From the NCBI GenBank assembly GCA_013694595.1, contig JACDCC010000373.1, positions 1 through 36,100 on the forward strand: DNA of 36,100 bases. The letters are read 5' to 3'. This DNA is from Chthoniobacterales bacterium. GTDB lineage: Bacteria > Verrucomicrobiota > Verrucomicrobiia > Chthoniobacterales > UBA10450. Shown here piece after piece: positions 28,341 to 36,100 of the stretch. Each line of letters opens with the position of its first letter. Position 1 is the stretch's first letter. Made by a program: the position numbers and the translations under genes. The notes beneath the pieces were generated by a model. That model was given only the letters and a program-made list of their open reading frames with translations. It had not been told where the DNA came from and did not search any database.

Positions 28341-28456
28341 TTCGGAGCTGCGACGAAGGATGCGCCTATCCGCGCACCTTCTGTTTTGACGCCGGTTCGT
28401 GCGGGAACTTCAATGGCAGTGGACGCTGCGGCGTCACCCAAGGACGAACACGAGTT

Positions 28457-29305
28457 TTGCCAACAGCGTTTCACCTCAACCTCGACGACGCGTGGGATGC
28501 GTCGGCGCTCAACCTGCCAACGCTCGACGCGCGGGAATGGGGACCGCAATTGCGGTTCTCCGCGCCCTCGCGATTGGTGGAAGCTTTCTTCCGCGAGCGG
28601 AACGGGCAATTAGGCGACTTCGTCGTCTATGGCTCGGGCGACTTCCATCATCTGAGCGCCCTCTGGATCCGACGTACCAACGAACCGTTGGTGGTCGTTT
28701 CCTTCGATAATCATCCCGACTGGGACATTCGGCCGCCGAAGTGGTGTTGTGGCAGCTGGGTGAATCGCGCACTCGAGTTGCCGAACGTGCAAAAGGTGAG
28801 CGTCTGGGGTTGCGGCAATTTTGAATGCTGGTGGCCGGGACAGGCATTTGGCAATCGCCGCGCCGAACGCGCGGGAAAGCTCGATGTGCACCCTTGGGCA
28901 GACGATCGGCCCGCCAAGGAACAGCGACGCCGGGGCGCGATTTTTCGAGGTTCCTGGCGGGATCAGTTTGATGGATTCGTTAGGGAGCTCGGCGGCGGGA
29001 ACGTCTATGTCACAGTGGATTTGGATTGTCTCCGCGCGGGTGATGCGGCGACGAATTGGGAGAGCGGGAAGTTCTCGACTGAGGATGTGGCCTGGGCGTT
29101 AGGCCGACTGCGGAGCGACACGCGCGTCGTGGCGGGGGATATCTGCGGCGCGTTCTCGCCGCCGCGATACGCGCGCGTAAAGCAGCGGTTCGTATCCACG
29201 ATTGATCATCCGAAGTTGCCGCCGCCTGATGCCGAGCAGGCGCGGGGAGTCAATCAGGCCGCCTTCGCGAAGCTCTGGCCCATTTTGTCTGGCACTAGCG
29301 GGTGA
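28457..29305 (+). CDS. Arginase/ureohydrolase-like superfamily protein (TTG start)
   Basis: GSGDFHHLSALW, VVVSFDNHPDWDIRPP, VYVTVDLDCLRAG: metal-binding motifs of the arginase fold. Confidence 0.7.
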   Translation: MPTAFHLNLDDAWDASALNLPTLDAREWGPQLRFSAPSRLVEAFFRERNGQLGDFVVYGSGDFHHLSALWIRRTNEPLVVVSFDNHPDWDIRPPKWCCGSWVNRALELPNVQKVSVWGCGNFECWWPGQAFGNRRAERAGKLDVHPWADDRPAKEQRRRGAIFRGSWRDQFDGFVRELGGGNVYVTVDLDCLRAGDAATNWESGKFSTEDVAWALGRLRSDTRVVAGDICGAFSPPRYARVKQRFVSTIDHPKLPPPDAEQARGVNQAAFAKLWPILSGTSG

Positions 29306-29346
29306 CCAGCGAGGGCGCACCGCAACCGTGCGGTCACTCCCACCGC

Positions 29347-29691
29347 TCAACTAACAGAGACCAGTACCACGCCTGCCGTGATCAGCACGGAGCCGAGGAT
29401 CAGCTGCAGGTTCAACTTCTCCCGGAGTAACAGTGCGGCAGCGATGCTGATGAAGATGACGCTCAGTCCTTGGAACGGGTAGAGGTAACTCAGATCAAAC
29501 TGCTGCAGCAGACCAAGCGTAAGGAAGAAGTAGACGGCCATCGCGGAAACGCCGCCGAAAAGGAAGAGCACGAACGTGCGCTGACGGAAGCCGCCCGCAT
29601 GCGTTGATTGCATCGCGTGCTTCAGGAGCAGCTCACCGGTCACGAGGCCGGCGATGGATGTCAAAATCAGGAACAACGCGAACGGCGTCAT
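29347..29691 (-). CDS. EamA/SMR-like four-TM transporter subunit (ArnF-like)
   Basis: MTPFALFLILTSIAGLVTGELLLKHAMQ...DLSYLYPFQGLSVIFISIAAALLLREKLNLQLILGSVLITAGVVLVS. Confidence 0.7.
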   Translation of the reverse strand: MTPFALFLILTSIAGLVTGELLLKHAMQSTHAGGFRQRTFVLFLFGGVSAMAVYFFLTLGLLQQFDLSYLYPFQGLSVIFISIAAALLLREKLNLQLILGSVLITAGVVLVSVS

Positions 29692-30092
29692 AGTTTTTCC
29701 TCCAGCTTCGCCACTGGTCGTGCGACCAGCACCAATCCCACGAGCACGAGAACAATGCCGCACCAGCGGATCGGCGTAATCAGCTCACCGAGCACAAGCC
29801 AGCTGCTCAATGGAATCGTGACGTGCACCACCTGCGAGGCGGGAAAGGCGACCGAGAGCGGCAGATGTCGCAGGACATACAGCCACGTCACGAAACTGCA
29901 GATCACGAACACGATCCCGACCCAGACGTACGGCGATGCCAGGCCGGTGAGACCGGTCCATCCCCATTGCTCGGAGATGTGCGCCGTCTCGACCGCGCCC
30001 CGCTTGAGAAACAATTCAGAGACAGTGGTGCAGAGGGCGCTGAGGGCCAGTTGCAGCCAGGGACTGGCGAGGCCGGAAGGTTGCGGCGGCAC
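29688..30092 (-). CDS. EamA/SMR-like four-TM transporter subunit (ArnE-like)
   Basis: LALSALCTTVSELFLKRGAV...LPLSVAFPASQVVHVTIPLSSWLVLGELITPIRWCGIVLVLVGLVLVA; ATGA overlap with the second subunit. Confidence 0.7.
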   Translation of the reverse strand: MPPQPSGLASPWLQLALSALCTTVSELFLKRGAVETAHISEQWGWTGLTGLASPYVWVGIVFVICSFVTWLYVLRHLPLSVAFPASQVVHVTIPLSSWLVLGELITPIRWCGIVLVLVGLVLVARPVAKLEEKL

Positions 30093-30093
30093 G

Positions 30094-31269
30094 TTAACAA
30101 AGTTCGTGCGCGTTTGGGAAACGCTGCAGCACCGGATCGTGCCGGGTTGGTTCGAGGAATTTGAGCGCGCGACGGAACACGCGATTGAGCAGCGGCTGCG
30201 TGTGCATCACATAGAGATCGAGCGGCATCAGTTCGCAGCCCAGATGCAGCTTCGGATTGTAATTCAACGGGCTGCTGCAGTAGCGATGCAATCCCTGCTC
30301 AATCGCCCAAGTGATGATGTCGCGAAAAGTGTGGAAGTAGAGATGCAGATCGAGCGCGACGGCGTAGTCGAGGCCAAGGCAATCGTCGTAGATCGTGCCG
30401 TTGTGCACGAAGCAGAGGCTGAACGCGACCGCCTTGCCGTTCTGCCGCCAGATGAAGAAGTGTGTTCGTTCCGGCATCCGTTCGCCGAGCGTGCGGAAGT
30501 AGTCCTTGGTAAGGCGTTCGAACTTCAAATGCGAACGGTCGTGCACCTGCAGGTAGAGCGGGTAGATCTGATCGATGAACGGTGCGACATCCGTCCTGAC
30601 CTCGCGCTCGATGGGCGCAGCCTTTTCTATCCGGCGGAACTTCCTGCGGAGATCTTTGCGCGTCGCTTCACTAAGGCTGTTAAGGTATTCATCGAAATTG
30701 CGATACCGCAGCATGAGCGTCGTCATCGGCATGCTTGGGACGCGCGTATAGCCGTTGGAGGAAAAGCTGCGCAGCGGGGCGCGGTAAGTCGCGGGGAAAT
30801 CCTTCAACACGACGAGCGAAGCCTTGCTGGCACGCGCGTAGATCTTCAGCGCCGAATGCAGAGCTTCCGCTGCCCAAGGTTCATCTTCGGCGTGGCAGAA
30901 GCCAAGATGACCTTCCCCCGCCGCGCAACCAACCATGAGGATGCGCATCGTGAGGAACCGCGGGAAACGACCGCGGACCGCATCGACAGCGAGGCGAAGG
31001 GCCGGCACGCCTTCCACGAGATTCTGTTGCACGAAGAAAAGCGGCTGGATTGCCCGGACCGCGCCGGAGTGATCCTCGAGCAGGAGATAACGATGTGCGA
31101 AGCCCGATTGGAGCGTCTGCTCGATGATCTCGTAGAACCGGTGATCTTTGCATCTTTGCGAAAACGCCTCCCGCCACGCGTCGCACTGGTGCAGCTCGCC
31201 GCCTTCCAGAATTCGGGCGACGCCATCGCGGATCGAAATGGTGCGTTCATCTTTCATTGAACGGGCCAC
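30094..31269 (-). CDS. GNAT/FemAB-like acyltransferase (GTG at 31269 or ATG at 31257)
   Basis: YRNFDEYLNSLSEATRKDLRRKFRRIEKA; FFIWRQNGKAVAFSLCFVHNGTIYDDCLGLDY: BioF2-like/peptidogalycan acetyltransferase style. Confidence 0.7.
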   Translation of the reverse strand: MARSMKDERTISIRDGVARILEGGELHQCDAWREAFSQRCKDHRFYEIIEQTLQSGFAHRYLLLEDHSGAVRAIQPLFFVQQNLVEGVPALRLAVDAVRGRFPRFLTMRILMVGCAAGEGHLGFCHAEDEPWAAEALHSALKIYARASKASLVVLKDFPATYRAPLRSFSSNGYTRVPSMPMTTLMLRYRNFDEYLNSLSEATRKDLRRKFRRIEKAAPIEREVRTDVAPFIDQIYPLYLQVHDRSHLKFERLTKDYFRTLGERMPERTHFFIWRQNGKAVAFSLCFVHNGTIYDDCLGLDYAVALDLHLYFHTFRDIITWAIEQGLHRYCSSPLNYNPKLHLGCELMPLDLYVMHTQPLLNRVFRRALKFLEPTRHDPVLQRFPNAHELC

Positions 31270-31275
31270 GCTTGA

Positions 31276-32406
31276 TTAAGCGCGCGAGCCATCGCTCGCC
31301 GGCTGTCCACCGCGCGTTCCGGCGGAGGCGACCTGAACGACGCCGCTGCGAACGTGGAGGTCGCGCTGTGGGGATGGAATCTCGATGTTCGCCTCGCGCA
31401 GCTTCCGTTCGATCGCGAAGTTGAGATCGCTTTTGTAGCGTAGCGGCCGTCCGCTCATTTCGCTGCACCACACCACGAGCTCGAAGTTGAGCGAACTTTC
31501 TCCGAACTCCGCAAAAAACACGTTCGGCGCTGGATCGCTGAGCGTTTTAGGATGTTCGCGGTCGGCGGCGATCAGTGCTTCGCGCACTTTGTCGATGTCG
31601 CTGCCGTAGGCGACGCCGACCGGGATGCGGAATCGCACGCGCGGATGGCCGTAGGTCCAGTTCGTTACCGGATCTTCGATGAACTTGCTGTTCGGGACGA
31701 TGATCGAAATGTTGTCGTTCGTCACGATGACGGTGCTGCGCGCCCCGATGCGTTTTGGGGTGCCGGCGCTCTCACCCACTTCGACTCGGTCTCCGATTGA
31801 GATGGGCCGCTCCGCGAGAATAACGAGGCCGCTGATGAAGTTGCTCGCGATGCCTTGCAGGCCCATGCCGATGCCGACGCCGATTGCGCCGGCAAACACC
31901 GCAAGGGCGCCGAGGTTGATGCCCGTCTGCGTCAGGACAATCAGGATGCCGATCACCAGCACCACGTTGCTGACGATCTGCGAGAGCGCGTACTGCAGGG
32001 AGCGGTTGAGGCCGCTGTTCACGAGGAAGCGGTTGAAGAGGAAGCGCTTCGTGTGCGACGACAGCCAGAAGACTCCGATTAGCATCACGATGAGGAGGAG
32101 GATTTGAAGCAGGCTCAGCTTCACGCCGGGCAGCGGCGCGTCCCATGGCAGTGGCACACCCGCGGCGTTGATGGCGCTGACCGTGAAGAAGACGAGCGCG
32201 GCGAGGCTCAGGATCGTCGTAACGATCGCGATGAAATTCGTATCGAGCTTGAACCGACTTAGCAGCCGGCGCACGCAGCTGCTCTGGACGAAGCGTGCCA
32301 GGATCAGCCCGGTGGCGAAGAGGCCGATAAAGGCGATGAGGCCCAGCACTGAGACATAGTGCTGCCCGACGTAAAAGAGCGGGCTTTCGAAGAGCGCGAA
32401 ATTCAT
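31276..32406 (-). CDS. Mechanosensitive ion channel family protein (MscS/MscK-like)
   Basis: GIGMGLQGIASNFISGLVILAERPISIGDRVEVGESAGTPKRIGARSTVIVTNDNISIIVPNSKFIEDPVTNWTYGHP, a classic MscS core; ATG at 32406. Confidence 0.92.
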   Translation of the reverse strand: MNFALFESPLFYVGQHYVSVLGLIAFIGLFATGLILARFVQSSCVRRLLSRFKLDTNFIAIVTTILSLAALVFFTVSAINAAGVPLPWDAPLPGVKLSLLQILLLIVMLIGVFWLSSHTKRFLFNRFLVNSGLNRSLQYALSQIVSNVVLVIGILIVLTQTGINLGALAVFAGAIGVGIGMGLQGIASNFISGLVILAERPISIGDRVEVGESAGTPKRIGARSTVIVTNDNISIIVPNSKFIEDPVTNWTYGHPRVRFRIPVGVAYGSDIDKVREALIAADREHPKTLSDPAPNVFFAEFGESSLNFELVVWCSEMSGRPLRYKSDLNFAIERKLREANIEIPSPQRDLHVRSGVVQVASAGTRGGQPASDGSRA

Positions 32407-32456
32407 CGATTGACGAGGCAGTCTCTGCTCGGGCCTCGGGTGTGCAACTAGCAAAC

Positions 32457-32484
32457 AAAAAACACGGCCGGAGCCGTGTTTTTC
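32457..32484 (-). terminator. Rho-independent (bidirectional-looking) terminator downstream of acpP
   Basis: AAAAAACACGGC CGGA GCCGTGTTTTT perfect hairpin with flanking A/T tracts. Confidence 0.85.
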
Positions 32485-32531
32485 GAAAGCTTTAGCCGCA
32501 GTGCCTCATGGCCTGCGTCTCGGGGGGAAAG

Positions 32532-32780
32532 CTACTGTTTCGCCTGCTTCTCCTCGATGTATTTATTCACGTCGCCGACCGTCTGCAGTTTCTCGGCATC
32601 TTCGTCCGGCACTTCGACGTTGAATTCCTCTTCGAAGGCCATCACGAGCTCGACGATGTCGAGTGAATCAGCGCCCAAATCTTCGATGAAAGATGCGGTC
32701 GGTGTGACCTGCTCCGGGTTAACGCCGAGTTGCTCGACGATGATGTCTTTGACCTTCTCTTCAATTGGTTTGTCGCTCAT
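32532..32780 (-). CDS. acpP: Acyl carrier protein
   Basis: [56 protein letters not shown] phosphopantetheine site. Confidence 0.96.
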   Translation of the reverse strand: MSDKPIEEKVKDIIVEQLGVNPEQVTPTASFIEDLGADSLDIVELVMAFEEEFNVEVPDEDAEKLQTVGDVNKYIEEKQAKQ

Positions 32781-32948
32781 AAATTTCCGGTTCAGGTTCG
32801 CGTGGCGCAGGCACCCTTAAGTCAGTGTCGGCAGGATTGGCAAGTAAATGAATTAGCTACCTTGTCAATTATTTTCAGGCAGCGCGCACGGCCGCGGAAA
32901 ACGGTCGCGGCGGTTTACATCCCCGAGGCTTGGCGTATGTGAAAAGGA

Positions 32949-34778
32949 ATGTCCGCGCCGACCACGCCAACCGATTTGCTCGACCTGAAATTGATGCCCG
33001 CCTGGGTCAATGAACCAGCGGGCGGGACCGACTATTCCGAATACACCGGAGAGGAGGGGGCAGCCCCGTTCAACCGCGAACGCCGCCCGCCGCAGCGCGG
33101 TCGTGAGGGAGCTCCGCGCGGCCCTCGCCCGCAGGGCCGCCGCGACGATCGCAAGCCGCGCGAGCAACGTGATCAGCGCCGCCCCGGCGGACGACCGGAA
33201 GGTCGCCGCGATGAGGCTCCGCGGCATCCGCGCGAGCAGCGTGAAGCGCCCGCTCCGCTGCCGCAGGTAAGCGTCCGCTTTCTTCCGCACGGCGGAGCGT
33301 TCGAGAGTGTGGTGAACCAGATCAAATCTGGTTCAGTCACTTACTCGGTGTTCGCACTCGCGCGGCTTTTCCTCGAGAAGCCGGAGCGTTATGATGTCCG
33401 CCTGACGAGCGCTGAAGGCGGCGAGCTGCACCAACTCGGCGAACATGGTGCGGTCGCGGCGGATCAGCGCGTGCTTGAGAGCGGCGCGTTCCTCGCGGCG
33501 AAGGATGATTTCTACACGGTCGAGACGGTCCAATCGGAGCCGCTGAAGGGGAATTTCACTAACGTGGCGCGTTGTCGCCTGAGCGGGACTCTTCTCGGCC
33601 CGACGAACCACCACAGCTATCAGCCGCAGCTCCGGAACCTTTACGAGCAGCGCTTCAGCCGAAGGACGAGCTTTCAGGATTACCAGCGCGCGATCGAGAT
33701 CGTAAGCGATCCCGCGGTGGTCGAGGAATGGAAGGAACAGGCGCGCAGCGTCACGACCTACACGACGAAAAACATCGAGCCGGCAGTCACGTTCAACAGT
33801 GTCGCGGAGGCGGAAAGGCACTTTCGGCAGACGCATCTGCCGACGTTGCTGCGGAGCGCGCCGGAGTTGACGATCAGCGGTGTCCTCAGCCGTGCTTTGC
33901 CCGACCGCGGCCTCGGACACGTGATCGAAGATGCGTGGGCGGCGGAAATTCGCTCGCCGTCGAAAATGATGCAGGAGCTGGCGGGCGGTCTGCGCCAAGG
34001 GGGGCTCAACATCTTCCGCCATCGCCGCGGCATGCTTTACGTCTCGCCCATCCGGATCAAAATGTTCGCGCACGATCGTGCCTCCGTCTCCGTGTCCATC
34101 AACGGCGTCCTGCAGACGCTCTCGGAAGCGCCGGGGCTGAACCGGAAGCAGCTGGCGGGGAAGTTAACCGCGAGCCTCACCGAGCCGGCTGAAGCGGATC
34201 GAGTGAAGCTCAGCCTGGCGTCCGACCTGCGCTGGCTCGTGAGCGAGGGGTACGTGATTGAGTTCAACGACGGTACGCTGGACCTGCCGCGGACGAAGCC
34301 GCCCGGAACGCCTCCTGCGACGGGCAAACCTGCGGGAGCCAAACCGTCGGCTGCGAGCCAGGCGCCAGCAGCTGCCGCCAGCTCGGAAATTCAAACTCCG
34401 GCGACCGGAGGCGATGAACCTGCGACGGCGGCTCACGAGAGCACCGAAGTGTCTACCACGCCAGCTGCCAGCACTGACGCCGGCAGCATTGAAGACACAG
34501 CGCCCGCGACTGCAGAGCAGCCCGCCGTCCAAGCTGCCAACGAAACGGCCGAGGAACCGGAAGCGTCTGCCATCGCTGCTGACGAGCAACCTGCCGCCGC
34601 TGGGGAGACGATGGGAATGTCTATCGAACAATCGATCGAACCGGCGGCGGAGCCAGCCGACCAAACCGCCGCGGAGCCCGACGGATCGTCCGGTGCAGAA
34701 GAACCTTCGGCAAGCGCGGGCGAAGGCGAGAGAGGCGACCAGCCGAGCACGCTAGGCGAAGGCGCCGTTCCGTCGTAA
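32949..34778 (+). CDS. Conserved hypothetical protein with Arg/Gly-rich N-terminal tract and acidic Ala/Glu/Pro-rich C-terminal tail
   Basis: 609 aa; N-term RERRPPQRGREGAPRGPRPQGRRDDRKPREQRDQRRPGGRPEGRRDE; ordered middle; low-complexity tail from about residue 455. Confidence 0.8.
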   Translation: MSAPTTPTDLLDLKLMPAWVNEPAGGTDYSEYTGEEGAAPFNRERRPPQRGREGAPRGPRPQGRRDDRKPREQRDQRRPGGRPEGRRDEAPRHPREQREAPAPLPQVSVRFLPHGGAFESVVNQIKSGSVTYSVFALARLFLEKPERYDVRLTSAEGGELHQLGEHGAVAADQRVLESGAFLAAKDDFYTVETVQSEPLKGNFTNVARCRLSGTLLGPTNHHSYQPQLRNLYEQRFSRRTSFQDYQRAIEIVSDPAVVEEWKEQARSVTTYTTKNIEPAVTFNSVAEAERHFRQTHLPTLLRSAPELTISGVLSRALPDRGLGHVIEDAWAAEIRSPSKMMQELAGGLRQGGLNIFRHRRGMLYVSPIRIKMFAHDRASVSVSINGVLQTLSEAPGLNRKQLAGKLTASLTEPAEADRVKLSLASDLRWLVSEGYVIEFNDGTLDLPRTKPPGTPPATGKPAGAKPSAASQAPAAAASSEIQTPATGGDEPATAAHESTEVSTTPAASTDAGSIEDTAPATAEQPAVQAANETAEEPEASAIAADEQPAAAGETMGMSIEQSIEPAAEPADQTAAEPDGSSGAEEPSASAGEGERGDQPSTLGEGAVPS

Positions 34779-34831
34779 GTGAACTCGAGGCGATCAGCGA
34801 CACGCGGCCGCTATGAGAGACCCGCTTGGCC

Positions 34832-35101
34832 TTAGGCCGAGATGAGCCCGGCCTTCTTCAAGGTCACGTAGGCGCCGTTCTTATTGATCGTCTTCATCGC
34901 ACGGGCGGTGACTTTGATCCGAACGTATTTGCGCAGCTCAGCCACCCACACCCGATGCTCGTGCAGGTTGGGAGTGAAGGTGCGGGGCACGTTCTTCGTG
35001 ACGTGACGGCCGACGCCGCCCTTTTTCTTGGCCATACCGCGACGGTGAATGATGCTGCCGCGCGTGACCTTGGCTCCTGTGATATCGCAAACTTTTGACA
35101 T
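34832..35101 (-). CDS. rpmB: 50S ribosomal protein L28
   Basis: MSKVCDITGAKVTRGSIIHRRGMAKKKGGVGRHVTKNVPRTFTPNLHEHRVWV. Confidence 0.96.
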   Translation of the reverse strand: MSKVCDITGAKVTRGSIIHRRGMAKKKGGVGRHVTKNVPRTFTPNLHEHRVWVAELRKYVRIKVTARAMKTINKNGAYVTLKKAGLISA

Positions 35102-35270
35102 AACTACCCCGGAAAAGAGTCGGCTAAGCTGCCGTGCACCACTCCGTGGGTCAAGGGAATCTTCGTCCGAAGTGCTCCGGCGTTGAACGCCAGCTGATGA
35201 CAGCAGTCAAAGCTTGCCCACCGCGTTGAGACCTGCGTCTTATGGGCGCTCAAGCACGTAAAAATTTCAC

Positions 35271-36100
35271 ATGGCCAGGACCAGCAATAACAAGATTCGG
35301 ATCGGCATCGTCGGCGCAGGGGACATCGTTCGCACGCGGCATTTGCCGGGTTTGAAGCGACATTCTGAGGTCGAGATCGTCGCGGTTTCGAATTCCACTT
35401 ACGAAAGCTCGCAGCAGTTCTGCGACGAACACCTGCCGCAGGCGACGCCGATGCAAAACTGGGCCGACCTGCTGGCCCTTCCGGACCTTGATGTCATCTG
35501 GATCGGCACGCCGCCTTACATGCATTCAGCGGTCACGGTGTCGGCGCTCGAAGCCGGCAAGCACGTCTTCTGTCAGGCGCGGATGGCGATGGACCTGGAG
35601 GAAGCGGAGGAGATGCTCGCCACCGCACGCCGGTTTCCGAACCAGGTGACGATGCTCTGCCCGCCGCCGTTTGGGCTCCGCGGCGATGCGCTGGTGAAGA
35701 AGCTGCTGGCCGAGAATTATATCGGGAATCCGCATCACATTCGGCTGCAGAGCTTCACCGGAGCGTACTTGAACCCGGATGCGCCGGCACACTGGCGGCA
35801 GCGAATCGAGATCAACGGCTTGAACGTGCTCGCGCTCGGCATCTACGTCGAAGTCGTTCAGCGCTGGCTCGGTGACATCACCGGCGTTTTCGCGCGTGGC
35901 AAAAACATCAACCCCATCCGCCAGGGTTACGAAGTCATCGTGCCCGATCTCTTAACGGTGCTTTGCACCTTTGAGAATGGCGCCGAGGGCGTGCTCGAGT
36001 TCAGCGGGATCAACCCCCTGCCGCCGAGCGACCGGCTGGAGGTCTACGGTGATCTCGGCGCGATGAGCTACGATTTCGGTTCTGACACCGTCCAGGCCGG
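35271..36100 (+). CDS. Gfo/Idh/MocA family oxidoreductase, truncated by window edge
   Basis: Manual translation MARTSNNKIRIGIVGAGDIVRTRHLPGLKRHSEVEIVAVSNSTYESSQQFC...IWIGTPPYMHSAVTVSALEAGKHVFCQARMAMDLEEAEEML; open to window end. Confidence 0.88.
   Translation, partial: MARTSNNKIRIGIVGAGDIVRTRHLPGLKRHSEVEIVAVSNSTYESSQQFCDEHLPQATPMQNWADLLALPDLDVIWIGTPPYMHSAVTVSALEAGKHVFCQARMAMDLEEAEEMLATARRFPNQVTMLCPPPFGLRGDALVKKLLAENYIGNPHHIRLQSFTGAYLNPDAPAHWRQRIEINGLNVLALGIYVEVVQRWLGDITGVFARGKNINPIRQGYEVIVPDLLTVLCTFENGAEGVLEFSGINPLPPSDRLEVYGDLGAMSYDFGSDTVQA

Noticed and set aside
29608-31260. 550-aa plus-strand ORF opposite the GNAT/EamA genes
   Set aside because: Antisense to three family-recognisable genes; composition typical of complement frames.
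34826-34850. Possible terminator hairpin CTTGGCC-TTA-GGCCGAG at the rpmB 3' end
   Set aside because: The short hairpin overlaps the rpmB stop and lacks a T-tract; insufficient support.
1-36100. CRISPR arrays, tRNA/rRNA genes, prophage or transposase genes
   Set aside because: Looked for regularly spaced direct repeats, tRNA-like cloverleaf ends and transposase/integrase motifs by eye; none found. A tRNAscan/Infernal run would be decisive.

Overview
The window is 36.1 kb of high-GC chromosomal DNA. Its gene content and protein styles (the LANIS..GFV repeat protein, multiheme cytochrome/LVIVD fusion, DUF6268, GYF_2/Yip1) suggest a Verrucomicrobia/Chthoniobacterales-like bacterium; this is inference, with no marker gene checked. 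The most interesting region is a divergent gene cluster at 6430-15197. One arm encodes 2-aminoethylphosphonate (AEP) synthesis: a PEP mutase-nucleotidyltransferase fusion, phosphonopyruvate decarboxylase and AEP transaminase. The other arm is a 4-nt-overlap-coupled operon: 2OG-Fe(II) oxygenase, NTase-like/CDP-alcohol phosphotransferase fusion, LPG-synthase-TM flippase-like protein, a second nucleotidyltransferase and an HpnA-like epimerase. I read it as a candidate phosphonolipid or phosphonoglycan assembly system. Other features include a 7-heme-motif cytochrome with a C-terminal LVIVD propeller, whose truncated head abuts the truncated head of a heme-binding-domain protein (inversion or assembly chimera). 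There is also an ABC exporter pair flanked by related palindromic repeats, a nested inverted-repeat element, a double-hairpin repeat inside the phosphonate operon, several single-base frameshifts that look like indel errors, three convergent gene pairs sharing palindromic stop tetranucleotides, and housekeeping genes (miaA, hflX, nth, acpP, rpmB). I found no rRNA, tRNA, CRISPR array, transposase or phage genes.
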